The notes beneath the pieces are model-generated. The model was not told where the DNA came from. It searched no databases and saw nothing but the letters and a program-made list of their open reading frames with translations. This document shows, one piece after another, positions 7,882 through 16,105 of a stretch of 50,765 nt of DNA. Within the stretch, counting starts at the first letter, position 1; every line of letters starts with the position of its first letter. Source of the stretch: an uncultured Flavobacterium sp. (lineage in GTDB: Bacteria > Bacteroidota > Bacteroidia > Flavobacteriales > Flavobacteriaceae); the NCBI GenBank assembly GCA_947631175.1, contig CANRKI010000004.1, positions 1 to 50,765 of the forward strand, read 5' to 3'. The position numbers and the translations under genes are program-made.

Positions 7882-9137
7882 AACAATTATCGAAAACAAA
7901 AGTAACTGTACGTCTTCGAAAAGCAGAAGACCGAAAAGAATGGTACGTTTATATAGAGAGTTATCCTGTACAGATTTCCGGAAAGAAAACTCCTCAAAGA
8001 ATACGTGAATATTTGAATAGGATTGTAACAACGGTAGAGTGGGATAAAAAAAGAACTGCCCGTACAGATGCAGAAGGTACAAAATCCTACAAACCAAAAC
8101 GGAATGATAACGGAATAATCGTTTGTAAGAGCGAAAATGACCGTGAAATAATGTTGTATGCAGACGGAATTCGTAAACTTCGTCAAAAAGAATACGATAA
8201 TATTGATTTATACACTGATACAGATAGTTTATTAGTTGAACAGAGAGAAAAAGGACAAGAGAATTTTATTGAATACATCGTAAAAGCAGGAGCTAAAAGA
8301 CACGCTAAAAGTTCAAAATCTATTCAAATTAATTGGAATCGAACCAAAGAGTTTTTAAAAAATTATGCTGGAGATAACTTGATGTTTTCTCAAATTGATA
8401 CTAAAATGGTGGAAGATTTTAAACTCTTTTTATTATCAGCTCCGCTTGGTGGAAACAGAAAAGGAACAATTTCCCGAAATACTGCGGCAACCTATTTTTC
8501 TATTTTTAAAGCTGCTTTAAAACAGGCGTTTGTTGACGGATATTTAACTGTTGATATATCTTCAAAAATAAAGGGGATTCCTGAGCAAGATTCAAGAAGA
8601 GAATATCTAACTATTGAAGAATTGAATACTTTGGCATCAACACCTTGTGAAAAAGAAGTTCTTAAGAGAGCTGCTCTTTTCTCAGCACTTACTGGATTGA
8701 GACATTCTGATATTCAAAAACTCCGTTGGAAAGAGATTAGCATAGAAGATGGTTTGGTTAAATTGCATTTTACACAGAAAAAGACAAAAGGTGTTGAATA
8801 TATGCCTATTTCTCAGCAGGCTTTTCAACTTTGTGGGGAACCACGACTTCCTGAACAACTTGTTTTTGAAGATTTAACAGACCCGTCTTGGATATCACGT
8901 CCTCTGAAAAAATGGGTTGAATCAGCGAATATTAAGAAAAGTATTACGTTCCATTGCTTCCGTCATACATTTGCAACATTGCAATTATCCAACGGAACAG
9001 ACATTTATACGGTTAGCAAAATGTTGGGTCATACCAACGTAAAAACGACTCAAATCTATGCTAAAGTAGTGGACGAAAAGAAAAACAAAGCTTCGGAGGC
9101 GATACAATTAGAATCACTAAAAAATAAACCGAAATGA
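7878..9137 (+). CDS. Tyrosine recombinase (integrase) of the island
   Basis: A 419-residue phage-type integrase. An N-terminal arm-binding/SAM-like region (about 1-110) is followed by a core-binding domain (about 125-235) and a catalytic domain. The catalytic residues can be seen: Arg275 in LTGLRHSDI, His359 and Arg362 in HCFRHTFA, His385 in MLGHTNVKTT and the nucleophile Tyr394 in TQIYAKV. The layout is that of Bacteroidota integrases of conjugative and mobilizable elements. It would catalyse recombination between the dnaK 3' end and the element circle. It overlaps the HTH gene before it and the membrane-protein gene after it by 4 bp each. It seems intact, so the island may still be mobile. 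Confidence 0.96.
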   Translation: MKQLSKTKVTVRLRKAEDRKEWYVYIESYPVQISGKKTPQRIREYLNRIVTTVEWDKKRTARTDAEGTKSYKPKRNDNGIIVCKSENDREIMLYADGIRKLRQKEYDNIDLYTDTDSLLVEQREKGQENFIEYIVKAGAKRHAKSSKSIQINWNRTKEFLKNYAGDNLMFSQIDTKMVEDFKLFLLSAPLGGNRKGTISRNTAATYFSIFKAALKQAFVDGYLTVDISSKIKGIPEQDSRREYLTIEELNTLASTPCEKEVLKRAALFSALTGLRHSDIQKLRWKEISIEDGLVKLHFTQKKTKGVEYMPISQQAFQLCGEPRLPEQLVFEDLTDPSWISRPLKKWVESANIKKSITFHCFRHTFATLQLSNGTDIYTVSKMLGHTNVKTTQIYAKVVDEKKNKASEAIQLESLKNKPK

Positions 9138-9862
9138 AAATAAAATACTTTGAAAATATTGTAATGTATCTGCCTGTACTTTTAGTTTGCGTCTTGATAG
9201 GTGTCGTCGGAAGATTGGTGTTAATAGGAAAAGGCGCTGATGAATACACAGCCAATGCCTTTTTTTGGATTTGTATTGGATTTGGAATTTTATTGTTTGC
9301 AATTTTAAGTTTGTTTCTTAATGAATTGGTAGGTCGTATATTAAAATTCTTTTTCAAGAACAAAGAAGTAGAATCATCAGAAAATCAAATTAAAAATATA
9401 GCTGAACAAAAAGAACCAATTATTCAACTCGAATTGTCTGAAGATAATATTGTAAATAGAACTATTGAAGAAATAAAAATAGAACAACAAACTATAATTA
9501 CAAATCAAAAACAAACTAAAATCGATGTTGCTATTCAGTATACACAAAAAGAATTTGCACTCTATACTACCGATGAAGATTTAAAATTATTGTGCGATTA
9601 TGTAAAAATGTATGCAGAAAAATTAGATTTTGAAAACTTAAAACCTATCAAAGTAACCGATTTATCAAATCTCGATTTGTATCATTTTGGGTGGAATCTA
9701 TGGAATCATTTTAAACCTATCAAACAGGAAGAAGTTTCAAAATTATTAAAAATGGCGTTTTTAGCACTTGAAGATATCGAAGTTGACAGTATTAAATCTC
9801 ACTTAAAAGATGATGCCAAAAAAGGAATTATCAAGATTACAGATAATTTTTCCAGTGACTAA
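9134..9862 (+). CDS. Island membrane protein with cytoplasmic C-terminal domain, unknown function
   Basis: The 242-residue product has two transmembrane segments at the N-terminus: about 12-32 (YLPVLLVCVLIGVVGRLVLI) and about 42-66 (AFFWICIGFGILLFAILSLF). A charged linker rich in Glu, Gln and Ile follows, then a soluble domain (about 130-242) with helices such as LDLYHFGWNLWNHFKPIKQE. The gene overlaps the integrase gene by 4 bp and is followed by a strong hairpin, so it ends the integration operon. I do not recognise the family beyond its association with Bacteroidota mobile elements. Entry exclusion or membrane anchoring of the element machinery are guesses only. Confidence 0.75.
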   Translation: MKIKYFENIVMYLPVLLVCVLIGVVGRLVLIGKGADEYTANAFFWICIGFGILLFAILSLFLNELVGRILKFFFKNKEVESSENQIKNIAEQKEPIIQLELSEDNIVNRTIEEIKIEQQTIITNQKQTKIDVAIQYTQKEFALYTTDEDLKLLCDYVKMYAEKLDFENLKPIKVTDLSNLDLYHFGWNLWNHFKPIKQEEVSKLLKMAFLALEDIEVDSIKSHLKDDAKKGIIKITDNFSSD

Positions 9863-9894
9863 TTACCAATAATTAATAAAACACTGTGTTAATT

Positions 9895-9949
9895 AAGTGT
9901 TTTCTCTGTGATTGCGTGTTTATCGTAATCACAGAGAAAACACTTTTTT
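9895..9949. terminator. Very long perfect hairpin (19-bp stem) ending the integration operon
   Basis: Two perfect 19-base arms, 9895-9913 and 9927-9945, enclose 13 bases. Three more pairs (G-T, C-G, G-C) can form inside the loop, giving a stem of up to 22 bp. A T-run follows at 9944-9949. As RNA it would be a strong rho-independent terminator after the membrane-protein gene. It is longer than the other terminators in this window, so a role in DNA (cruciform, replication or transfer) is also possible. Confidence 0.7.
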
Positions 9950-9981
9950 CATTTGCATCATAACAATTAACAACGATCGTT

Positions 9982-10326
9982 ATGGATATAAATGAAATTT
10001 CTTTTGAAAACCTGCCGAAAGCAGTAGCGCATTTAGCAAGCGAAATTGCTCAAATAAAAACGATGGTTCAGAATGTACAAAAACCTGAATCTAAAGAAAA
10101 ACGCATTCCTATTGGTATTGATGAAGTAAGTCGAATAATAGGAAAAGCAAAACCTACCATTTACACGCTTGTAAGACAACGAAAAATCCCCTGTTACAAG
10201 AATGGGAAGAAACTGTATTTTTTTGAAGAGGAAATTTTAGAATGGATTTCTAAAGGAAAAAAGAAAACCATACAGGAAATTGAATCGGAAGTATTGGAAT
10301 ATACTCATAATCGAAAAAAGAAATAG
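9982..10326 (+). CDS. Excisionase/MerR-family helix-turn-helix DNA-binding protein
   Basis: A 114-residue protein with a helical N-terminus (about 12-33) and a winged HTH of the excisionase type (about 43-95). The HTH reads IGIDEVSRIIGKAKPTIYTL with wing RQRKIPCYKNGKKLYFFEEE, and the tail is basic. Such proteins commonly head the replication/mobilization module of Bacteroidota mobilizable elements. It lies 3 bp before the VirE-like helicase gene and after a strong terminator, so it probably starts a new operon. It is likely a regulator or an origin-binding factor. Confidence 0.82.
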   Translation: MDINEISFENLPKAVAHLASEIAQIKTMVQNVQKPESKEKRIPIGIDEVSRIIGKAKPTIYTLVRQRKIPCYKNGKKLYFFEEEILEWISKGKKKTIQEIESEVLEYTHNRKKK

Positions 10327-10329
10327 GTT

Positions 10330-11487
10330 ATGAACGAACAAAAAAACTTATATCAATCCGATACACCTTCGAAAACTATTTACGACAGAACGATTCATTA
10401 TTTGAACGAAAAATATAACATTCGTTTCAATATCATTGCTTTGGAATTAGAAATTCAGTTAAAAGAAAAAAGTGAAAGTTGGTCAATCCTAAACATTAAT
10501 TCTTTGCTTATTGAATTGGCTCAATCTGGTATTGAAATCAATATGAACAAGTTGGAAATTCTGGTAAGAAGTCATTTGATAAAGCAATACAACCCTATTC
10601 GTGAATATTTTGAAAATTTAGAAAGTTGGAACGGAGAAGATTATATATATAAACTTAGCTCATACCTCAGGACAAACGACGATATAGCATTTCGTTATCA
10701 TTTTGAAAAGTGGTTGACAAGAGCGGTTTTGTGTTCACTAAACAAAGGATATGTAAATAAACAATCGTTGGTTTTAGCTTCGCATCAAAATTCAGGAAAA
10801 TCCTCTTTTTTACGATTTTTAATTCCTCCAAAATTAGAAAATTATTACACTGAAAATATTTCTATCGACAAAGACGGAATTATTTCTATTTGTAAGAATT
10901 TGATTTGTAATCTCGATGAATTGGCAGTTTTGTCCAAATCTGATGTAAACACTTTAAAATCTTTTATTTCAAAAAGCAGTGCCAATATTCGGTTGCCATA
11001 TGCAAGAAAAGCAGAATTTTTGGAACGGATATGTTCGTTTGTTGGTTCTACCAATAGAACTGATTTTCTTACAGATGAAACGGGGAGCATCCGTTGGTTG
11101 ATTTTTGAGGTATATTCTTTTGATTTTGACTATTCCAAAAAAATAGATATTGATAAAGTTTGGGCACAAGCCTATTACAATGCTTTTAAAAGGAAAAACT
11201 ACAATCCTGAATTAACCGCAACAGACATCACCGAAAATGAAAACCGAAATGAAAAATATGCACAGGTTTCTATGGAACAAGAACTCATTTCTGCTCATTT
11301 TGAAAAATCTGAAAATATCGAAGAGTTTCTCACAGCAACTGACATTATGCTCAGCATTAACAATGCTTTGGGGTTGCGGTTGAATAATATAAAAATTGGT
11401 AAAGCATTAACCAGTTTAAAATACCAAAGGATAAAACACCCCAAACTTCAGGTGTACGGTTATCTCATCAAAAGAAAAGTTGAGTAA
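10330..11487 (+). CDS. VirE/VapE-like P-loop helicase, replication protein of the island
   Basis: The 385-residue product resembles the virulence-associated E family (superfamily 3-like P-loop proteins) found beside primases in mobile elements. The Walker A is SHQNSGKSS at 151-159 (Lys157) and the Walker B-like motif is LICNLDELAVL with Asp196-Glu197. Then come SFVGSTNRTDFLTDETGSIR, containing the sensor Asn and Arg-finger-like residues typical of the family, and a winged-helix-like end. It probably acts with the TOPRIM primase downstream to replicate the excised circle. It is separated from that primase by a 234-bp non-coding stretch rich in GGTAA repeats that may be the origin. Confidence 0.85.
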   Translation: MNEQKNLYQSDTPSKTIYDRTIHYLNEKYNIRFNIIALELEIQLKEKSESWSILNINSLLIELAQSGIEINMNKLEILVRSHLIKQYNPIREYFENLESWNGEDYIYKLSSYLRTNDDIAFRYHFEKWLTRAVLCSLNKGYVNKQSLVLASHQNSGKSSFLRFLIPPKLENYYTENISIDKDGIISICKNLICNLDELAVLSKSDVNTLKSFISKSSANIRLPYARKAEFLERICSFVGSTNRTDFLTDETGSIRWLIFEVYSFDFDYSKKIDIDKVWAQAYYNAFKRKNYNPELTATDITENENRNEKYAQVSMEQELISAHFEKSENIEEFLTATDIMLSINNALGLRLNNIKIGKALTSLKYQRIKHPKLQVYGYLIKRKVE

Positions 11488-11494
11488 AATTCAC

Positions 11495-11686
11495 CTACCA
11501 AAGTTACCAAGTTACCTAAAATGTTTTAACGCTTAATAATCAATAAGTTATTAAGGTAATTAAAATATAAAATAGTTACCTAAACTACCTTAAAAAAAAT
11601 ATTTGGTAAGAAGGTAAGAAAAGGCAATTGCAAGAATTGATTTTAAAACATTGATAATCAGTAAAAAGGTAATTAGGTAGGAATCA
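11495..11686. repeat. Cluster of GGTAA/TTACC motifs, candidate iterons or replication origin
   Basis: This covers most of the 234-bp gap between the helicase and primase genes. About ten copies of GGTAA/GGTAG or their complements (TTACC, CTACC) occur in under 200 bp. The complementary form dominates the left half and the direct form the right half, so the block is loosely symmetric. The surrounding DNA is extremely AT-rich. Short repeated motifs next to helicase and primase genes suggest an origin of replication or binding sites of the HTH protein. No clear promoter is visible. Confidence 0.45.
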
Positions 11687-11721
11687 TTCAAAGAAGATAG
11701 TAATCAAATAAAAAAAGTAAA

Positions 11722-12645
11722 ATGAATTGTAAACAATTTAACTCCATAAAATTGGAAGAAGTCCTTGCTTCACTCGGACACCTTCCAATAAAACAAAACG
11801 AAAAAGAAGCTTGGTATCTGAATCCTTTCGGAACAGAAACGCAAGCCTCTTTTAAACTCGATAGAACATTAAATCTTTGGTATTTGTTCTCAGAAGGAAT
11901 TGGCGGAAACAATATCGATTTTATGATGAAATATCAGAAGACTTCAGTAAAAGAAGTTTTGGAATGGGTAGAAAAACATAATTTTTCTTCTTTTCAATCG
12001 CAGAATGCTGTTCATATTAAAAATGCAATTCCAAATTATCAAATCACAGGAATCACAGAACTTCAAAATGAAAATCTCAAGAATTACTTACAACAAAGAG
12101 GATTTTCATCAATAGTTTTTCCGTTAGTGAAAGAAATTCATTTCCAAATGGGAGAAAAAAATCTGTATGCAATTGGATTTAGTAATCTTTCTGGAGGGTG
12201 GGAATTGCGAAATTCATTCTACAAAGGTTCACTTCTAAAAAAGGATATTTCGGTCTTCAATCTCAATAATCATAAGAAACAAAATAAAAATGTCGTCGTC
12301 TTTGAAGGTTTTTTAGACGCTTTGTCTTTCGTTGAAATGAAACGATTTTTTAAAGGTGATTTGTTAGTGATGAATTCCATTTCATTGTTGAACAAAGCGA
12401 AAGAATATCTGAAAAATTATTCTGAAATCCATCTGTTTTTGGATAATGATCGAGCTGGAGAAAACTGTAAAAGCTCTATTTTAAAATCATTTCCCGAAGC
12501 TAAAGATCATTCCAAAATTTACTTTCCAAACAAAGATTTGAACGATTATTTACTTTCTCGAATCCAAGCTAAAACAGAAAATAAACAGCAAAAAGAAAGA
12601 GAACATCAACAACAAAATAATCAAGTTTTTAAACGACGAAGATGA
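11722..12645 (+). CDS. TOPRIM-domain DNA primase of the island
   Basis: A 307-residue primase-like protein. The N-terminal 75 residues resemble a CHC2-type primase zinc domain in layout (LEEVLASLGH, WYLNPFGTET, SEGIGGNNIDFMMKY) but lack the zinc-binding Cys and His, as is common in such element-encoded forms. The TOPRIM domain has Glu195-Gly196 in VVVFEGFLDALSF and the DxD motif at Asp241/Asp243 in LFLDNDRAGE. It would prime replication or second-strand synthesis after transfer. The tail is Gln-rich and basic. The stop overlaps a 31-codon frame by 4 bp. It works with the VirE-like helicase upstream. Confidence 0.88.
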   Translation: MNCKQFNSIKLEEVLASLGHLPIKQNEKEAWYLNPFGTETQASFKLDRTLNLWYLFSEGIGGNNIDFMMKYQKTSVKEVLEWVEKHNFSSFQSQNAVHIKNAIPNYQITGITELQNENLKNYLQQRGFSSIVFPLVKEIHFQMGEKNLYAIGFSNLSGGWELRNSFYKGSLLKKDISVFNLNNHKKQNKNVVVFEGFLDALSFVEMKRFFKGDLLVMNSISLLNKAKEYLKNYSEIHLFLDNDRAGENCKSSILKSFPEAKDHSKIYFPNKDLNDYLLSRIQAKTENKQQKEREHQQQNNQVFKRRR

Positions 12646-12737
12646 AAAATGCACTGTATAAAGGTGTAAAAAATAATACAAGGTTCAGTGTTTTTACCAA
12701 CTATATGCAAAAGTTAGGAGCTCATTCGCAACTTTAA
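12642..12737 (+). CDS. Short 31-codon frame between primase and relaxase genes
   Basis: The frame begins MKNALYKGVKNNTRF, and its ATG overlaps the primase stop by 4 bp (ATGA). It ends inside the candidate oriT hairpin at 12730-12760. In related elements a small relaxosome protein is often encoded just before the relaxase, so this could be a truncated remnant of one. It may equally be chance. No domain is recognisable. Confidence 0.3.
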   Translation: MKNALYKGVKNNTRFSVFTNYMQKLGAHSQL

Positions 12738-12760
12738 TCTCCGTTCCTCCAATTAAAGTT
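12730..12760. other. Candidate origin of transfer: inverted repeat upstream of the relaxase
   Basis: AACTTTAAT and ATTAAAGTT are perfect 9-base arms around 13 bases (CTCCGTTCCTCCA). A second small hairpin, TCGC-TCT-GCGA, follows at about 12767-12777. The segment is markedly less AT-rich than its surroundings and lies about 100 bp before the MobV-like relaxase start. Mobilizable elements usually have oriT here, with an inverted repeat beside the nick site. The nick position cannot be given. Confidence 0.5.
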
Positions 12761-12856
12761 TCTACTTCGCTCTGCGAGGCTTTAGACCGATAAAAAATAA
12801 TTTAAGGTTGGTTTTCAGATAAATAATAAGCAATTACAAAAATATTAATTGAAAAT

Positions 12857-14050
12857 ATGAAGACATCTATAAATTTTAAAGCTGTTAAATCCGATTCCGA
12901 AACTCATAATTTTAGACATAAAACATTTGATTATATCCGAAAAGATTTAACTCCAAAAAATGAATATTGGCAGGATCAAAAAATTGCAGACCGAATTCAA
13001 AAAATAGAAACTTATTGCAAAGAAAAATCCGGACGAAAATTGCAGAAAAATGCGATGCCTGTTCGTGAAGCCGTGGTCGTAATCAAAGAAAATACCACGA
13101 TGCAAGATTTGTATAACCTTTCAAAACGATTAGAAGAAGAACTCAAAATAAGAGTTTTTCAGATCGCGATTCACAAAGACGAAGGGCATTATGATAAAAA
13201 TACCAACGAATGGAAACCAAATTATCACGCTCATTTAGTAGCGGATTGGCAGGATTTGGAAACGGGAAAAACATTAAAACATCAATCTTTTCATTATTCC
13301 AAAATGCAGGATATAACAGCTGAATGTTTGGGAATGGAAAGAGGAATTTCAGGTTCTAAAGCACGATTGGAAGCTATACAATTCAAAATCAAGAAAGAGG
13401 AAGAGTACTTAAAAACTCTGGAAGAACGAAAGAGTAAAATACAAACGGAAATAAGCCACGTGAAATTTGAGGAATTAATTGTCAAAGAGCCAGACTTTTT
13501 AGGATTTCAAAGAATGAAAACCGAGAAAACGTTGATGAATATGGAGAAAATATTTAAAGCTCAGAAAGCTCAACTTTTAAAAAACAAAACAGATTTAGAA
13601 ACCAAAACAAAACAGATTGCTGAAATATCGACAAAAAATGAAAGTTTAAAAAAAGAAGTACAGTTTTACAAAAGCAAAAACACCACTCTGCTTACCAATG
13701 AAAGCGTTTTTGCTGTTGAAAAGAAAAAATATCTGGATTCGGTCATAAATACTTTGGAGAAAGCAATCCAATTTGAAAGACTAAAACAACCTTATTTAAA
13801 GATAGATAACAAAAAGCAATTGATAGAAAAGTTGAGTAAAATAAGTGAAAAAGTATCAAAAGACAACGGTATTCCTTTCTCCGCATTCGACGAAATTTTT
13901 AAAAACCCTAATAATGTTGCTCAGCTTTTTAAATTATTACGTTTTGGTAATGAGCAAAGCAGAGGCACATCAATAAAAGATATTTCGTTAAAAACAGATG
14001 ATCAAACGGAACAGAACGAGCCTGAGAAAAAAAGAGGACTGAAGAGATAA
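12857..14050 (+). CDS. MobV-like relaxase (mobilization nuclease)
   Basis: The 397-residue product carries MobV/Pre motifs: HNFR at 17-20 (motif I, HNxR), HKDE at 106-109 and PNYHAHL with His124 and His126 (the paired-His metal site). It would nick the element at oriT and stay bound to the 5' end during transfer driven by a conjugation system supplied in trans. The second half (about 165-320) is a long Lys/Glu-rich coiled coil starting IKKEEEYLKTLEERKSKIQT, as in other MobV proteins. It is the last gene of the mobilization module; an AT-rich gap and the cargo follow. Confidence 0.87.
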   Translation: MKTSINFKAVKSDSETHNFRHKTFDYIRKDLTPKNEYWQDQKIADRIQKIETYCKEKSGRKLQKNAMPVREAVVVIKENTTMQDLYNLSKRLEEELKIRVFQIAIHKDEGHYDKNTNEWKPNYHAHLVADWQDLETGKTLKHQSFHYSKMQDITAECLGMERGISGSKARLEAIQFKIKKEEEYLKTLEERKSKIQTEISHVKFEELIVKEPDFLGFQRMKTEKTLMNMEKIFKAQKAQLLKNKTDLETKTKQIAEISTKNESLKKEVQFYKSKNTTLLTNESVFAVEKKKYLDSVINTLEKAIQFERLKQPYLKIDNKKQLIEKLSKISEKVSKDNGIPFSAFDEIFKNPNNVAQLFKLLRFGNEQSRGTSIKDISLKTDDQTEQNEPEKKRGLKR

Positions 14051-14329
14051 TTAAATTTTATTAATAAGAAAATAATATTATTTTTTCACTATTGAATAAA
14101 AGATAATTCCTTAATCCGTAGTTAATTTAGTAGAACATTAATCAGGTAATATAAATGAGAATAGTTTAGAGCTTATATCATATTAAAAATCTATATTGAA
14201 TATCCGTAAAGTGAAAGAAGAAATCAAATAATTAGCTTGATATGATTTCTTATAAATTTTTATTTTTTTGCAAAAAAACATTAATTACAAATTACATCAT
14301 TAGTAGAAAAATCGTCGGTGCACTTGATA
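14051..14329. other. AT-rich gap between the mobilization module and cargo
   Basis: 279 bp with no convincing gene, terminator or promoter. Frames in it are short and lack coding character. It marks the border between conserved element functions and variable cargo. Confidence 0.5.
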
Positions 14330-15250
14330 TCAATACCATCCTAATTCCTTTCTCATTTTTTTTGTTTCTAATTCGTCTTTTAAGGGAATTTCTGTATCGT
14401 TTGCATTTCTTCTCCAATCTTTAGGAACATCTTCTATTCTTATTAGATTAAAAATTTGCTTTCCTTCATGGATGTACAAATTTGAATCAATATTTCTAAA
14501 GGGAGTTGAGGAGATATCTTTATTAATATAAGAATTTTTATAATATGGGTAAAACGTAGTCCATAACTTTTCATATGTATGATCGTTTTGTAAAGAATGT
14601 ATTTCAACAATACCATATGCATTTTGAATTAAAGCAAATGAATTTCCACGAGGCATGCTCTCAATTTTTTTTGCAACAGACTCAATCACTTCTGCATTTT
14701 CATAAAAAAAACCACCTAATATTTTATACCTTATTTTTTCTTGTTCATCGGATAAGTTTAATTTATTATAAATTTCCCCCAATGCTTTATTAACTAATTG
14801 GTCTTTTTCAAAAAGAGTATTTAGTCTATAAATATCAATTTGTTTGTCTAAATTCTCACTTAACCATTCACTATGATTTTTAATATACATTTTTTTAAAC
14901 CATTCTGCCAACTCTCCATGCATTATTGCTTTATAATAGTTTTCAGAGCCTTTTAGGTACGATATATTGTAACCGTATCGTTTTGTTAGAAGCTCTAATG
15001 TTGCCTTAAAATAATCTAGATCTTCCATTCTGTACATAGTCTGTATATTGCTATAAAGTAATTCAGGATTAGGCTTACCTTCTATATTTTCTAATTCTCT
15101 TAAGTCAGTCTTCAACTTATTATAGGTTGTAAGATCTTTAGGTATATTGCGGGTAATAGTTTTAACTAGAGAATCTCTATATGTTTGGCTATAGCTAAAT
15201 GACGTGAGTAAAAACGATAATAGTAGATAAGTAATATATGATTTTTTCAT
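14330..15250 (-). CDS. Secreted protein of unknown function
   Basis: A 306-residue protein with a clear Sec signal peptide: MKKSYITYLLLSFLLTSFSY, with cleavage likely after SYS-Q. The mature part is mostly helical and rich in Tyr, Lys, Glu and Leu, with segments such as NPELLYSNIQTMYRMEDLDY and DEQEKIRYKILGGFFYENAE that resemble repeated helical hairpins. It lacks metal-binding or nucleophile motifs. It is the first cargo gene and faces the relaxase gene. I do not recognise the family; a periplasmic scaffold or immunity-type protein would fit the fold and setting but is unsupported. Confidence 0.7.
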   Translation of the reverse strand: MKKSYITYLLLSFLLTSFSYSQTYRDSLVKTITRNIPKDLTTYNKLKTDLRELENIEGKPNPELLYSNIQTMYRMEDLDYFKATLELLTKRYGYNISYLKGSENYYKAIMHGELAEWFKKMYIKNHSEWLSENLDKQIDIYRLNTLFEKDQLVNKALGEIYNKLNLSDEQEKIRYKILGGFFYENAEVIESVAKKIESMPRGNSFALIQNAYGIVEIHSLQNDHTYEKLWTTFYPYYKNSYINKDISSTPFRNIDSNLYIHEGKQIFNLIRIEDVPKDWRRNANDTEIPLKDELETKKMRKELGWY

Positions 15251-15643
15251 CTGAATTATTTTAAGTTTATGAGGTTATCGTATTTTATGGTCTTCCAAAT
15301 CCTAAATCAAATTCTGAGCAATTATTGTACTGAGACTAGATTGGTTGATAATCTATTAATATGCCTGTCTATTTGATTGGAATCACTATCTGTTTCCGAT
15401 GAGTAAATATATATGATTTTGTGGTAAAATCATTTATAAAATTGGTTAAAGAATAATCTATTATCTTCTTTTCATAAAGTTTGGAATAATTTTTTTTCAT
15501 GATCAAAAAGATCATCTTAGAAGGACTAATGTAGCATTTTTTAATTTTCTATAAAAAAAAATCAGTCACAAGGATTAAACTTCTTATTGTAAAAAGATCG
15601 CTTTTCAATAGAAAAGGTCAAGTACAGTAGATATTGTTATTGA
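15251..15643. other. Non-coding cargo stretch upstream of a gene remnant
   Basis: 393 bp without an intact gene. It contains the small perfect hairpin ATGATC-AAAAA-GATCAT at about 15500-15516, without a T-run. The stretch runs directly into the remnant at 15644-16063, so it may be decayed or foreign sequence that replaced that gene's 5' part. Confidence 0.4.
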
Positions 15644-16063
15644 GGTCAACGCACCTATCTTAGTAATTATTCAGGATATTTATATATAAATACAAAGGAT
15701 TTCGCTATTGTAAAGATTTTTGAAAATTGGGAAGTTACAGATTTTCCTGAAGCATTTACCGAAGGATATGAATTACAAAGCTCACTATCAAATTTTGATA
15801 CTAAAAAATATACCACAAAATCAACAATCACCCTATTTTCTAAAATAAAAGGTTTATATTTGATTACCCATTCTATCAATACTGTTGATGGAAAATTGTA
15901 TGATACTAACGATAATAGTAAAGACTTTACTATAACTGTAGATTCAGATTGGAATAATTTTAATATTATTAATCCAGAAAAAATAAATTTTAAAAAAGAA
16001 GAACATTTATTTGAAAATGTTAAATATAACTCAGCTTTTTGGAAAACACCACCACATCAATAA
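15644..16063 (+). pseudogene. Remnant: C-terminus of a relative of the 16106-18520 fusion protein
   Basis: The frame is open from 15644 (directly after a TGA) to the TAA at 16061-16063, 139 codons, but has no plausible start and no signal peptide. Its sequence resembles the C-terminal domain of the next gene: YLYINTKDFAIVKIFE here against TIYIDTENFAVIRYE there, and AFWKTPP near the end against SFWEKNN there. Both are secreted-protein-type sequences rich in Asn, Lys, Thr and Tyr. The 5' two-thirds of the gene is missing. It lies 42 bp upstream of the intact relative. This suggests a tandem duplication or recombination followed by deletion. A TTG at 15860 could start a 67-residue fragment, but that is unlikely to be a gene. 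Confidence 0.6.
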
Positions 16064-16105
16064 TAAATATTAATATAACATTCGAATAATACCACAAAAA
16101 ACACT

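Noticed and set aside
14242..14424. 60-residue hydrophobic frame between relaxase and cargo
   Set aside because: Phe/Leu/Ile-rich product of AT-rich DNA that overlaps the end of the secreted-protein gene on the other strand; no signal-peptide pattern or start context.
15860..16063. 67-residue gene with a TTG start
   Set aside because: The frame is open much further upstream and matches the interior of a larger secreted protein, so it was called a gene remnant.
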